From Balanoglossus misakiensis (lineage: Eukaryota; Hemichordata), in assembly GCA_040954595.2 (NCBI GenBank), contig CM082598.2, positions 8,494,001 through 8,558,000 of the forward strand: DNA of 64,000 bases. The letters run 5' to 3'. This document shows positions 35,801 to 49,000 of the stretch, piece after piece. The stretch's first letter is position 1; each line of letters starts with the position of its first letter. The translations under genes and the position numbers were made by a program. Under the pieces are notes generated by a model, which worked only from the letters and a program-made list of their open reading frames with translations, ran no database searches and was not told the origin of the DNA.

Positions 35801-37485
35801 CCAGTGTCAGCTTGCACTTCACACAGTGATAATGTGCATGCGAGTTGTGGATCTCTCTGCAGGGTAAATGACACCCAAAGATGACATAATCTGAAAATAA
35901 AACAAAATAAAGCAACATTTTAATAAAAAAACTTCAACATCATTTTTACAAGATTGTTGTTTCAATAAAGGATCCACTACAGTGATGAATCACAACCTTT
36001 ATCTTTACATTATTCACCAAGAATTTCATATTGTGTCTATAGGACCCTGGAAACTGACTTTAAAAGCAATCAGATCATAACTTGATATAGGTAAGTAAAC
36101 TAATTAGAGTTGATGGCTGGGAAAATTTCAGAGCATGGTTTGATGATGACCTACCACGTGGGTGGTAGCATGCTCCGATAGAAATTATGGAATGTTTGGT
36201 TAAAGTAACTGGAGAACAACTTGATATAGGTAAGTAAACTAATTTGAGTTGATGGCTGAGGAAATTAATCATGGATGAAAATTTCAGAGCATGGTTTGAT
36301 GATGACCTACCACGTGGGTGGAAGCATGCTCCGATAGAAATTATGGAATGTTTGGTTAACGTAACTGGATTACAACTTGATATAGGTAAGTAAACTAATT
36401 GGAGTTGATAGCTTGGGAAATTAATCATTAAAGTAATTTCTGTTGATAGCCAGTGAATTTATTCACTGATAATGAATGATTCAGAGCATGTTCAATGATG
36501 ACCTACTGTGTGGATGGAAAACTCCAATATAAAGTATGGAATGTTAGGTTAAATCTGTAACATTGGTACAATGTATTACATTTTACATAAACTGGTTTCA
36601 GTCAAAAAACAAACTGTCATTCTTATGTATTTCAAGGGCACTGCTCATTTAAAATAAGACCTCCTGTAAAAACTACATTTGAAAATGCTGTCAACACAAA
36701 TTTGTTGGGTTCAAGATATACAATAATGAGATCAGAGAATTTACCCGACTCATACTCAAACAAAGTAGTATATTTTTGAAGTCCCACGTGGCAGGTTTTC
36801 TGAAAGTCTATACTCAACAAAAATTCTGGATGAATTATTTCACAAATTTGTTCACTCTGTAGTTTGTTAATCACTATATACAAAAGAAGATTCAAATCAG
36901 AGAATTGACCAAACATAGCCCAGTTAAGCTTAGAGCAAGTATAAACAATTCTTGGTAAATACTTTACAAACCTGATCTCATAAGTAGCCATAGCAATCGG
37001 ACAAGGGAAGCACAGTAAAAAAACTGCAAACTGCAATATCAAAATTTTCCATCATGAAATCCATGTTCAAAAATACTAATAAAGATTTAAAAATGTGCTG
37101 TCTTACCACCAGACTTCACTGATGTCTTTAAATGGGCTGTGACATGTTTTTTGACCCGCCAGCTATCTCTGGTGGCTTTAAACATGGTCTGAGGGCATAT
37201 TTTACAAGAAAATATTTCGCCCTCAGACACTATGATGCTGCCTGTATCTTCCTTTACAGTTAATGAAGGATGCATCCTATTGTGAGAAAAATATTACATA
37301 TGTAATATGTTTAATATCATATGTCCTTTGTGACACATCTTTGGCAACCGTGGTGAAAAAATGAGGCTCTCACTCACAAAAAGTGTTCATGTCTCCAGTC
37401 ATATCTGAGATTATGTCAAGAACAGAAGGAAATTCGAAGTTGTTGGGCAGCTGCATTTTACGATCCAGACTGCCACTGTATCGTC
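32852..37485 (-). CDS. Zinc-finger / SWIM-like N-terminal part, probably the same gene
   Basis: Exons with matching phases are 37485-37374 (RYSGSLDRKMQLP), 37276-37107 (finger FSCKICPQTMFK...HVTAH), 35890-34675, 34229-34090 and 33059-32852. The large exon has fingers HCVKC...HLKRC and CEICNVKMLKRNLARHMKLKH-like, a CENTSC...C-x-H block, and a SWIM-like CKCCNSRRGCLH. The next two exons read VYNKKCPTCTMTYRYQEY, then GIHNFN, then AYLHFEALCNTAYEYTC and MDLNRKTAFDFA, phrases I associate with large HMGXB3-like or KDZ/CxC transposon-derived proteins (family from memory). Two frame breaks occur in the large exon, one at a 14-G run (35328-35341). The last donor (phase 1) fits the SAP exon. No convincing start exon was found upstream of 37485. 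Confidence 0.6.
33262..34056. mobile_element. Non-autonomous TIR element with TTA duplication (PIF/Harbinger-like)
   Basis: Terminal inverted repeats of about 34 bp start GGCTGCATTC and continue ACACCTCTGGAGGGGGGGGG. They are flanked by TTA at 33259-33261 and 34057-34059, the 3-bp target typical of PIF/Harbinger. The 795-bp interior has G-runs and repeated TTTTATTTTACA words but no transposase. It sits in an intron of the minus-strand zinc-finger gene. Confidence 0.8.
36081..36425 (+). repeat. Intronic tandem repeat, ~2.4 copies of ~140-155 bp
   Basis: The word CTTGATATAGGTAAGTAAAC recurs at 36081, 36220 and 36376, with CAGAGCATGGTTTGATGATG and CTACCACGTGGGTGG between copies. The minus-strand open frame 36075-36428 is a repeat by-product. 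Confidence 0.85.
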
Positions 37486-37499
37486 CTAAAACTAAGTTG

Positions 37500-39260
37500 T
37501 ACAGGACCAACTACTACTTACTAGAACCAGTTTCAAAAACGACTTAGTCGTTCCACAGTCAAGTCCACGTTTGGGGGCGAAGTAGGTTTAATCATGGACG
37601 TACGGGAGAAATCTCTCGTAATCTAGGACTTTTGTAACAACGAGTGGACCTTGCGAGTGCGACGAGATGCCTCAGAATGATGGGTAACGAAGGTGAGAAA
37701 AGTTTCGATTGAGCACGTGCTAGTTGGAATGAAGAGATGGCGTCATGAAGAGATGGCATCATTCTGCTGCATTCAGCCACTCCTGCCAGACACTCCTGTC
37801 ACAGTACCGTAATTGATACAAAGGCAAACTGTTATACTTACTTTCCTGAGTTAATTTTCACGAAGTGTAGTAAAATATCTAATTATATGTGCCTCCCACA
37901 CCAAAACACCGTACTTTCTCCGTATGTACACTGTAGCTGCACATGCGCTCTCGGTGGATGATAGATGATCTCGGGTCATGTCATCAACACGTGACCTTAC
38001 GTGAGCTGCCTCCCCAGGGATAAGCCTCACCACTGCCCACATGGTAGCTGGGCAGGAACTCTTCGACTCGCGCACTTACCCTATCACCCCCAGACCTAAG
38101 CCACTTCGGCTTACACTAATTTGTGGGCGGAACAGAACGGAATAAGCCACACCAGATAAAAAAGAGCACTTATTTTTCTATTTCACTGAATAGATTTCTG
38201 AGCTTAAGCACAACTTAAGGTTTATATCAACCCTACCAATTTAGCATCGATTTTTTTTTCAATTTTCCCCAAGAAGACTCCAGTAAACGAAGCTATAATT
38301 CAAATCTGAAACTACACCTGAATCCAAATCTTACTACTTAAGATATCAGAAACTTCGATCAAAACAATGGTCCGTTGAGAAACATTTTGTTGCAATTTTA
38401 GGGGGTCAAGCCATATTTTCAGCCGACTATTAAAAGTTGCGCACTCAGAAAACAATCTGAAACCTTAAATATTCTAAAGTGTTGATAGAGGGCGTTCTGC
38501 CAAGACTTGCATAACTTTACGTCAACCCTTCGTCTTGACTCCACTGCCTTGCAGGATCCCTCATTGCCACATCATCACAACACAACAGACATGTAGACAA
38601 TGACATGATGATGAGACTAAAGCCAGATTATAGAGCAGTCGGACCTATTTATTCGCAACAAGAAAGACAAAGTTCACTGCATGCTAAGTAACCTATATAG
38701 GTTATTAAACTGTGGCTTTGTCTGCACGTGTGTGGTAATAAATCCTGGCAGCAAGGTAAACCGTTTTCGGAAAATACTCTGAAAACCTGCATCCATTGTT
38801 GGCTCTAGTAGTGGTGTTGGATCTCACCCGGTTACCACTTGTTATCTAAACTATTGTTGAAAAGGTCTAAAGGAAAACTCAATAACAAATGCTAGCAAGA
38901 AAATTATTTGATGGACAAGGTCAGATAACTGTGCTGCTCGAAGATCGGCCTAGAAAAGGCTGAGAAATACTTCAACACGCACATGGCATTCACCTTACTA
39001 TGCCTCATTGGTCAGTGCAACATATGACACTTTCCTATCCAATGAGCATGCACTAGACACTGCTTGTGTACGTGACATCAAGACAATGATTTCGATACTT
39101 TAATGTCGATACGCGCAAAACCATCTATATGTGCAAGTCGAGTTTTCACTGCGGAGTGTTGTCATGACGACTCAAAAATATGTCGATTTCCCTGTTATTC
39201 AAGTTTTGAAGAGTTCAGAACAGCATTTCTCAATTGAAAGGCTTTATGTACAACTACAAC
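37500..39260. other. Intergenic region upstream of the zinc-finger gene
   Basis: A minus-strand ATG near 38042 opens MWAVVRLIPGEAAH followed by a donor-like GTAAGG. Its phase does not fit the first recognised exon at 37485, so it is not joined. No other gene was recognised. Confidence 0.3.
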
Positions 39261-39270
39261 ACTACAAAGT

Positions 39271-39490
39271 TTAGAATATTCCTGTCGTGTACTTCTCTCT
39301 TATTATTGTGGAAAAATTAAGAATGTTTGGTTCTCTAATAATATGATTAGGTAGAAACCGTTTCCCGAGACCATTGTACAACGGACAGATTAATAAAAAA
39401 GTGGTATTCATCTTGTACACTTCCACTGGTACAAAGTTTACAAAATCTGGCTCTAGTGTCTCCTTCCCTCTATTGGTCAGCAACAAACAA
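39271..39490 (-). pseudogene. LINE C-terminal fragment
   Basis: The minus frame contains LLICPLYNGLGKRFLPNHII, which parallels LVICPLYNNLRVRYLPTYLF at the C-terminus of the LINE at 57.2 kb. It is a short, diverged copy of the Cys/His-containing tail of that polyprotein. Confidence 0.7.
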
Positions 39491-39544
39491 AACGTACAGC
39501 AGGTTCAAGATAAACATCTTATCAAAGATATCTGCACTTTGATT

Positions 39545-39705
39545 AAAAGTATACAGTCACCTCCAATTTACATACGCCCATATATGGCTGAAATGGAGTA
39601 TTTGACCGTTATAAAGAACAAATGGTGGCGCCCTTATTTTCACGTGTGCCACCCACTGAAAAACTGTGATTGGCTAGATCTCAATTTGCCATGGTAAATA
39701 TACCT
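39545..39705 (+). repeat. Dispersed repeat R1, copy 1
   Basis: Contains CACCTCCAATTTACATACGC, a TATTTTCACGTGTGCCA-like segment and CTGTGATTGGCTAGAT. Related copies are at 43785-43955 (inverted) and 48430-48590. Confidence 0.65.
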
Positions 39706-40035
39706 AATTTTCCATAGGTAACCTTTTAAACTCTGATGCACGCGTGTTCAATTCGCACACGTCACATGGATATTGAATCTGAGTCAGAGATTGATTAATT
39801 CTCCACTAGTGTATATGGATAGTCCGAAATAAAGAATTAATGAAAGGGAATGGACGTTACATTGAACAATGATTCCCCGTTCAAAACAAAAGCGTGTATG
39901 GCACAATTCTACGTTTTTTTTTACAATAATGGAAATAATAATCGTTTACTTTCTGATTCCGCGTCTATGTATTTTTTTTTCATTTGTAAAAAGATGACGA
40001 TGTCAGCAATTTGTTGAGTGTTTGTCTTCGTGTTT

Positions 40036-43000
40036 TCAGATGTAAACAGGACTTTCCACAGACCCAGTAGGACAGATAGGATCGGTTTTCTGAGGATCAT
40101 TTGTGCTTTCACCCGATGAGCCGGCTACACCTTGCCTGCCTCCTTGCATTTCCGACGTATTGATGTATGTTGCTTGACTGGTAGCTGAAGAGTTGGCTGG
40201 TTCGGTTTGTTTTTCGGTCATTGGTAGAATGTTTCTTTTTCCGTCATCTCCACCGGTCGCCAAGTCATTCCCAGCGTTGTCATAGTCAGGTAAATGCTCC
40301 TCAGACTCTTTACACGTATCACCTGGATCGGTTGGCTGCACATAATCACCCTCGTCTACTTGATTCATCGGCACATAGTCACCGTTCTGATCCGTTTCAC
40401 CCTCTTCGATCTCCAAAACGGCTTCACATGACGGTGGGTGTTCGTCGTCCTCTGTAAGCGATGTTTCGCCGGTGGTATTACTGGCCGTATTGCGTGTAGG
40501 CATAGATTGTGTGTCCGGTCTATCGTCCAAATTCTCGTCGGCGAGATTGATCCCCTGTCTTCCAGTCGACGTGTGACTATCATCAAGCGAGGTCATCGAA
40601 GTCGGCGTTGACGTGGAGATTGTTGAATATGTGTGGTGGAATTTGGTATCTGTTTCAACGATCTTCTCTTGAGGCAACTTTGCATCGGTTATCTTTTCAT
40701 CATCTAATACTTTCATATCGCTTATCGACTCGTATTTGTTGTCCAATGAGGAAAGCATAGGTGGGGCTGTTGCAGGCACCACATTTTGGCCGTCAAACTG
40801 AATGGTAGTTTCTTCAGTTTTACCGTAGTATTTCCTAAAAGAATATTCAAATTGACAATAACGCAAACACCATATTTATAACCAGGTAACAGGTCTCTAT
40901 TGGCAACTCCCCCACCAATAAAATATTTTTATGGTCACATGAATGGCGCATTATGTTTACAGTGAATGTACTTAAGTGCACGGGAATAAAACCTATCATT
41001 TGTTTTAACTCATCTGGTCTTATTCAGGAGAATAAAAGTTTTTGATTATTTTTTTTCTGGCATCGTAGTAATTAAAATCTTACCTCCTGAAGAAGTACAC
41101 CGAAACTGCACACACTGTAAGTACCATTATTGCGGCGAGTACGAACAATACTATCATTAACGTTTGTGATTCTGAAAATGAAATTGGCGGATACATGTGA
41201 TGTAAATAAAGTCAGATATTAGCGTTCCATTTTCATATACCACAATTAATATTTTGATCATATGTAGCTATAATGCCTGTGGATTTCCCACAGGCAGGCA
41301 GTCAAGTGCTGTTACACACATGTTCATGCAATAATATCAAACTCACTTTCGTTGATATGGATTTCACAAGTGGAGCCTGACCACTTCAATGTGCAGATGC
41401 AAGTGTGGCCATCTTCGAAAAAGACACAGGTTCCGTTGTTTTTGCACGGTGATGACACACAAGAGGTTTCCTCTGCCAAAGGGAAAGTGTTTAGGAAGGC
41501 GTAATTAGTAAAACAACAAACATCTTGTAAAAAATAGTTCACGATAATGCTTTGTATCCTGAATTCCCAGACAACGTGTTATGACGCGTGTAATACATGT
41601 ATATAGGTAGACGGGTAGAATATACACAAATGTTTATCAACTTACGACAGAGGTTCTCACTGTTAAAACTCCATTCCCCAGTGTCAGAACAAATAATTGC
41701 GTCAGTCGTTGCAGGCCTGTAACCATCGCTGCATGTAAAATTACAAGACATGCCTTTGCTGTTGTCGCAGTTGTCCGCTAATTTTCCATTTGGGACATTC
41801 ATGGGGCAGTCTGGATCTGGGTATACAATAAAATGATACCTTGGTATATAGTGTTTATTTTATTTCCTAATCTGTAGCTATACAGAATATTTAAAATATT
41901 AATACTAATGAACTGCTGGTTGACAGAAAACGTCATAGGTAATTTGTATCCCAGCCAATTGTAGTTGAGTATGATGTTCTCGCCAGGAAGGGCCTGGAAA
42001 GAACTAACAGTGAGGGCGCGGTACTTGTTAAAATTACAGTATATTCTCCATGAAATAAAACATCACCTGGTGCATGAAGTCAAAGGAGACCGTAATCTAC
42101 TTCGATGTGTCCGTTTGTGTTGTGTTATAGTAATAACAAAACTGAGGCATTTTTAACTTACAGATTTGACAGAGCTGATCGCTCTCAATAGTCCATTTAC
42201 CGCTCTCAGTGCACATGACAGCATCTTTTGTTGACCGTTCATAATCGCCGTAACAAACAAAATCACAACTCTGGCCATTGGTATTTTTACATCCGTCCTC
42301 AAACCTCCCATTTGGAATTGTACCAGGGCATCTAGAAACTGTGTACGGGGATAAAACATTCAAGTACAGTGCAATTTAGAAAACCTCTCCTTCCACACAA
42401 GCATCAACCGACGTTTAGTATGCATTAGCAATAGAGGCAATAATGAATTTAATTGACCTGTTAAGGCAAATAATAACTTACCCTTTGTACATCAATATGT
42501 ACATGCATAACTTCTTGAAGTACCCCACATAATTGATACGTTATGTATAAGATATTTGCTGTAAATCTGAAGCTATTAAATTCAATAGTTTTGCTTAGCC
42601 AATACGCCGATGAAAAAATAACGATTGTTAATCTAATATGTCTAACTGGCACCGATACCTGCTGTGCAGTTTTCCTGGGAGCATAAGCATTCCGCGCCGA
42701 ATTCGGTGTTTATGCAAATCTCGTCGCAACCGCCGTTGAAGTCATCGCACGGTCCTGTAAGGGAAATCCTAGGTGAATTTATCTATATTTTAAATTTGAT
42801 ACACTTACTTGTAGATACAGTTGTTTTACAAGGAGTATTTTAATTAAGGATTAGTTGATGCCCAGTCATCCATTTCATGAGTTTGAAACTAAAGGAACTA
42901 AAACTGTTTTTGGTTATCTTTACACTTGTACCAGTATTGTGCAGGATCCGACCTATGAAACACATTGGCGTATTGATCGCACAAATCGAAGAACAATTTT

Positions 43001-46000
43001 TGCTCGCGAAGTGAAGGCCGTCAGCACTAAAAAAATATTTTTCACTTGAACCGAGCGAAGTCAAACTCACAAAGCATTCTCATTGACTTGTTTCAAATCA
43101 ACTCAACCACGTTTCCCCAAAACAGACATGATTTCATAAGATAGTTTGATTAGACAGATTGCAAGCACACCGAGTTGCGTCGTTATGTGTATGACAGGCC
43201 AAATGGTTCCCTTGAGAAACTTTCACAACACTCTGATGCCGACAAACGCGCGGAATGGCAGCCATGAATATTCATTCAAAACATAGATACTAATATCACG
43301 TGGACACTTGTATATTGATCTACCGTTTACTGAAAGCGTTTTATAGATGGCATATACTACACCGTTCAATCCACAAAGGCTAATTACCCGTTCCCAGTGG
43401 CTGAAGACTTCGGTGAAAGAATGCCAAGGATGTAGGCACACGAGGCAGAGGCAACGTATTCACCAGTTTCTTAGTTTGGAGGTCTATTACAGTGATAATG
43501 TTATTCCCTGCGTCGGCCAGGAAAAGAAAACTCTGTCGAGCGAAAATGCAACACTTGTGGTAAGTGAAAGTTGGAAAGGTTTTAATGATGCTAAGGTGCG
43601 CACGGTTACCAAAAATAGGCCATACCCACCTATATTATAGTCAAATATCATATTCAATTTACATGGTAAGCTGTAGAGTAAAGTCAAACACAAAACAGTA
43701 CAGCTAGACAACCAAGAGAAAGAACAGAGAACAAGCTTAGATGTATATACGGTCATCTATACAAATGTAATAACGTCTGTTACTATGATGGAAAATTGAA
43801 ATACAACCAATCACATATCTTCAGTGAGTTGCACACGCGAAAAAATTGCGACACCACATGGTAGTTCAAAGATTTAGATACGCCCCTTTGACCATATATG
43901 GTCATATGTAAAGGGCGTCCTGTCCCACGCATAACTCGGAAGCAGTTACGATAAAACGTAAACTGTAACCAATGCCAACAGTGATAAATTGTCTGATACA
44001 TTGTACTTAATAGTTTACTTATGTATACCTTTCGAAAATGCTTTTGAATGTACAAGCAAGCATTTGCCTACAGACTTTAACCTTGATTTCAAGTTTGCGA
44101 GAGGTAGTTTTGACTCTGTGAAGACTTCATGCTCTTGGACAGAAAATATAATGACAAAATATATAATGCGATTTTCCTAATTGTGTCTGTCGTACCTTAA
44201 ATATTGTTATCCCTTTGAACGACAAGTCGTCGTGCATCGAAAGATTATACGTAGTTTCACGAAAATTTCCATCCAAGTCAACTGACTCAACAAGGAATGT
44301 TTCTTCATCTGCCCAATAAAGTCTAGAATTAAAATAAAAATAGAACCGATTCAGTATTAGAAAACCCGTTGCATATCTTTGATTGGTTAATCGATCGATC
44401 TAAGTTCCACTTGTTTATTTGAATAAAGTTTACCTGTCGTTACTGATATCTAAGGCCAAAACTGTTGGTGACCTAACGCCAGTTTCAACAATGAACTCCC
44501 GTCGTCTTCCGCGTAGATCAGACCTTTCGATGCGCGGTTTTGTCCAAGTGTGCGTCCAAAAGAGATACCTGGATCGATAATAGTGATCAATATACAATCA
44601 AAATTATCGTAACGTTATTGGACGTGAACCGCCTATATGAATTTGGATGTATAGACAAAATTATAGTATAAAGTGGTACGTGTAATAGTGTAATTTTTTA
44701 ACTATTCATCCACACCTTGAATTGTCCAGATTTTTTTTAAACTCATGCGTGTTTAACATATGCATTCTCCAATTTATTTTTGATATCGCTAATTTACTAA
44801 CGCTTATGATTTCCCACAAGACGAAAATTAGAAACTTGTTATTTTTGTAGCAAATTACACTTTCTTTTGACGTTTCTTGCTGGATAAGATTAGTGATATT
44901 TCAATTCATTTCCTACACTCTCTCAACAAGATTCAGTCAAGTACGCATGTTTACATGTTCATTCAATGTACTATGGTCATGTTTTGATAAAACTATCTTA
45001 CTTCTATTGGAATATATTCGATCAAGATAACCGTGTTCACATTGTCCACTTTATCAAGGTAAATATTTATTCTACATACATCTTAGTTGCATGCACGACG
45101 ATTGCTTCTGGTTTTCCCATGCCTTGTGTGACAAGGGGTATGTCAAATCGACCGTCCAGATCTGCCACCATGATATTCTGCTGTTCACGATCAGTCCAGT
45201 ACAAGGTTCGACCTAACCAGTCAACAGCAACGTCTGGATAAATAAACAGTGATATCGATGTCATGAAATACTAAAAGAAGACAGCTCTCCATTAATTTGA
45301 AATAAATATGAATTCTATTGTAACATGAGAAAGGCAGACCGTGGGAAGCTAGCTTGTTGGATTGAGAGAGAGGGGGGAGGGGGGGGGGGAGGAGAGAAGA
45401 AGGGGAGAGATAGACCTATGTCAGAGAATCCATAAAACGTATTGGATATTTCGAAGAAACACGTGATAGGGATGTGGTTCATGTAAGTCAGGGAATCGGT
45501 TGAAGTGGGTCGCATGATCTGACACATTCTCTCGCTATGTACACATTTACTGTACCATTAATTGTGCCCTTAGATGTACATAGATCTTTCAAGAACTGGA
45601 CACCGCCATATTTCGTACTAGTTCTGCTTATCAGTGGATCTTCATACGTTAACATAGGCATAGAAAAAAGGCCGTGTTTTTTTTTAAAACAAGACGGTTA
45701 TGTTGTTTTTTCTTAATTTTCCAAAGGTCTCCTCACCCTTTTATGTAGCAAAGAATGAAAAGGTTTTAAGGACTGTTAATGTGTCCCCGTCCACTTTAAA
45801 ACTATATTTTCTTCGGTATATTGACTTCAACTAGCATGAACTAACATGGTAGTAACTTGTTAGTAACAGATATACGTCTCAATCAGGGATAATTGCCTGT
45901 GAAAAACTGAAACATAACCGACCTCTGATATCAGACGGTGAATACTGTGTGACGAAAGTCCACTCCTCATTTTCCTCAAGTCGCATTCTTGCAATGTTAT

Positions 46001-49000
46001 TGTCAAGGACACCAAAGATGTAAAGTCCATCTACGTCGACCTCAATGGCCCTGATGCTGTCATTTGAGAAACACGTCAGCGGGAGGTCTGGATTATGACC
46101 GATATTGCCCGGAAACTTGCACAATTGATCTTCCATTGAGACAATCAGTTCGTGGTCAAATACAATTCTTTCATCTGGAAAATTGTCAAATAAGAAATCA
46201 ACTTCTACTTTTGAGTATAAACAAGTCGCGATATCAAAATTGTCGAGTAATCCAAGGACTTAGACAGTCTAAGGTATAACATTGATTTAACTTTTCTAGC
46301 CTCAATAATGCTCTTATGGATCGTAATAATGCCATTGTGTCTAACAATTGAATCATTACATGGCACAACACAGAGAGACTGACTGACATATATGGACACA
46401 CACGCCCAATATTACTAAGAGAGTAACAATCAGATATTAAATCAAAGAGCACAAAAAGTGATAGACAATGAAATAAAATAACTTTACCTTTCTCACAGGT
46501 ATGTTCATCTTGCGTTAGTCGAAAACCATGGGTACATACACATTTGTAGCCTGGTGGGTCACTAATACACAATTGACTGCAGTTAGCGCTGTGACACGGA
46601 GCTGTCAGAAAAAAGTCAGAAAAAACGTTAACAAGTGTATGTATGTATGTGTGTATGTATGTATGTATGCATGTATGTATGTGTGTATGTATGTATGTAT
46701 GTATGTATGTATGTATGTATGTATGTATGTATGTATGTATGTATGTATGTATGTATCAGGCAGGCAGGTAGGTAGGTAGTTAGGCGGGTGGATGGATGGG
46801 TACGTAGGTAGGTATGTTAAGATGTTTCTAACAACATGCAGTGCCCCATATATCACGTTGCATGCCATTCCGAAGTACTTACTTGAACCGGGAGGTTGTT
46901 TATTTGGAGAGTAATAGACAATCCCATTCGGTTCGTTATATCCAATTGGAATCCTATCGATCTTCTTTCGTATGTCCAGGGGAACTAGATATACTCGGTG
47001 TCTGTCTATTTCAGTCACGACCTCGAGTATATAAGGAAGATAAACACTTTTGACTCTTAACATGTTTGGAGTTCAGAGTTGTAACATCCCATGCACAACT
47101 CCAGTAAGGATGTAATTTCTAACACACTAAAATAACTTTGTCTACTAGACCATAAATGTACATATGTTTAAGGAGTAGATAGGTTTCTGATATTTATTCA
47201 TTTACAAAAAGACAAGCAAAAGGCAAGACCATATAGAGGCACTTTTGTACAAATTAGTGCGTCCCCTTTGGTGACCTTTTGTATGCAAATTAGTTATATC
47301 CAATTTCCGGCCGTTGATTTCAAAATTATGCATTTAACTTTTAATTGACTCTACTCTCTATTGTGTGAAAAAATAGAAAACATTTGCGGCTGAATAATTT
47401 AAGATGACTCCATGGGGTTTTACCCTTATACCAAAAACGTGGCACTGTGCCAGCGTTTGAGTAATATAAGCACTTCTCCGTAGTTAAGATGGCGTTCAAA
47501 ATGCCCCCAAACAATGGAAAAGATATGGGAATACGATTAACGCGGCATGAATAAAATTGTTACAATCACGCAGAGTACCGCTTGTTGTTTTTCAAGGCTA
47601 ACGAATGTCAAACCAGCTAAGATTTTCGTCTCTCTAAATCTCGACTTCAATTGCAACCGCATAATTATTTGCACAGTATTGATTAGGGCCGGGGCATTAA
47701 ATTATTGGTTCACAATCTTGGTTAACACTTTTATTGTGGTTAAGTACTAAACCACAAACAATTGCCGAGTTGCCTGTCACGAATCTTATTGTATTTGGGT
47801 CGAAAACATATTGAGTCGTGATGTTTTTGTACTCGACAAAGTCTTGTAAATACCTTGTTATTTAGTCAGTAAACATTACCGTCCTATAAAATAATATTTC
47901 ACAACACGGCGGCAAACGATAATCCAACGTGCACCATTTGTCACCGAGGTACTTTAATATGTAATGTACATTTTCTAATATTTTTTATGCATACTATACT
48001 TACTAAATAATTGGACTCAGATATCATACGAGTGCACGAACAGACAGTCAAAGTTTCACATTATCTGTGAGCGCACCGTGGCTCAACATTTTTACAATCT
48101 CTATACTTGTGCCATAAAATGCGAACTGTGGCGGATTTATGATGGGCAGATCAGAGCACGAGAAGTCCTCATCGGTTGTTAGTTGCCAGTGTTTGTACTG
48201 AGAAGCAATGCTGACCAAATTGGGCACGTAAAAAAGACCATGTACGTATATGATGAATACTACTTATTTTGATAAGCGCGGTAGTCACGATGATGTTATT
48301 ATCGAATGTGTACATATCTGAAAAGCATGTCTTACCCGAGGTGTGATACTTCAACTTAATAAATAAGACACGTAGTGAAAACAATATCACAATTTCACAA
48401 CACACCTCCGACATTATACATTTCAGACCAATCAAACAGGTGCACGATCACCTTCAATTTACATATGCCTGTATGTAGTATAGAGGGCGCGTCGTAGACT
48501 TCAAATGGCCAAGGGGTGGTGCTCTTTATTTCACGTGTGCCATCCATTGAAAATATATGATTGGCTAAATTTGAATTTTTCATTTCATTCGTAGTTAAAT
48601 TGCGTACTGGGTGTCCGTTTTCCTTAATGGGTTGTATCTTCGGGAGCCGACATTAAATAGGCCGGGCGGCGGAGGAATTTAACTATAAAATTCCAAAATT
48701 CTGAGTAAGCAAGCAAATAGAAATGCCAAGAAAGGCGAATCATGCACCACGCCAAATTGACAAATCAAAATGCGGCAAGGAAATTGCAGCTCACTTCTGA
48801 CCATGTGCAAAACTCCCTGGCCTGACAAAAATCATGCTATCACTGTATGAGTTTTTTTTTTTTTTTTTTTTTTTGGGGGGGGGGGGGCTTAGTTCGAACG
48901 CTAATAGCTCGGGACAAGTATGAACGTGGTCACTATTGCATTAATGAGGTAACATCTAGGCTGGATCACAATATGTCCAAGATCACAGATTCACGTAACA

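Noticed and set aside
36632-37042. 136-codon minus-strand open frame between zinc-finger exons
   Set aside because: Adjacent exons already join in phase without it, and it has no similarity I can recognise. It could be an extra exon but support is lacking.
37851-38075. Minus frame MWAVVRLIPGEAAH with a donor as the first exon of the zinc-finger gene
   Set aside because: Its phase (0) does not match the phase-1 start of the exon at 37485, and nothing else ties it to that gene.
46528-47063. Open frames rich in MYVC / THTYI repeats
   Set aside because: They translate the (ATGT)n microsatellite. Only the part upstream of 46883 on minus belongs to a receptor exon.
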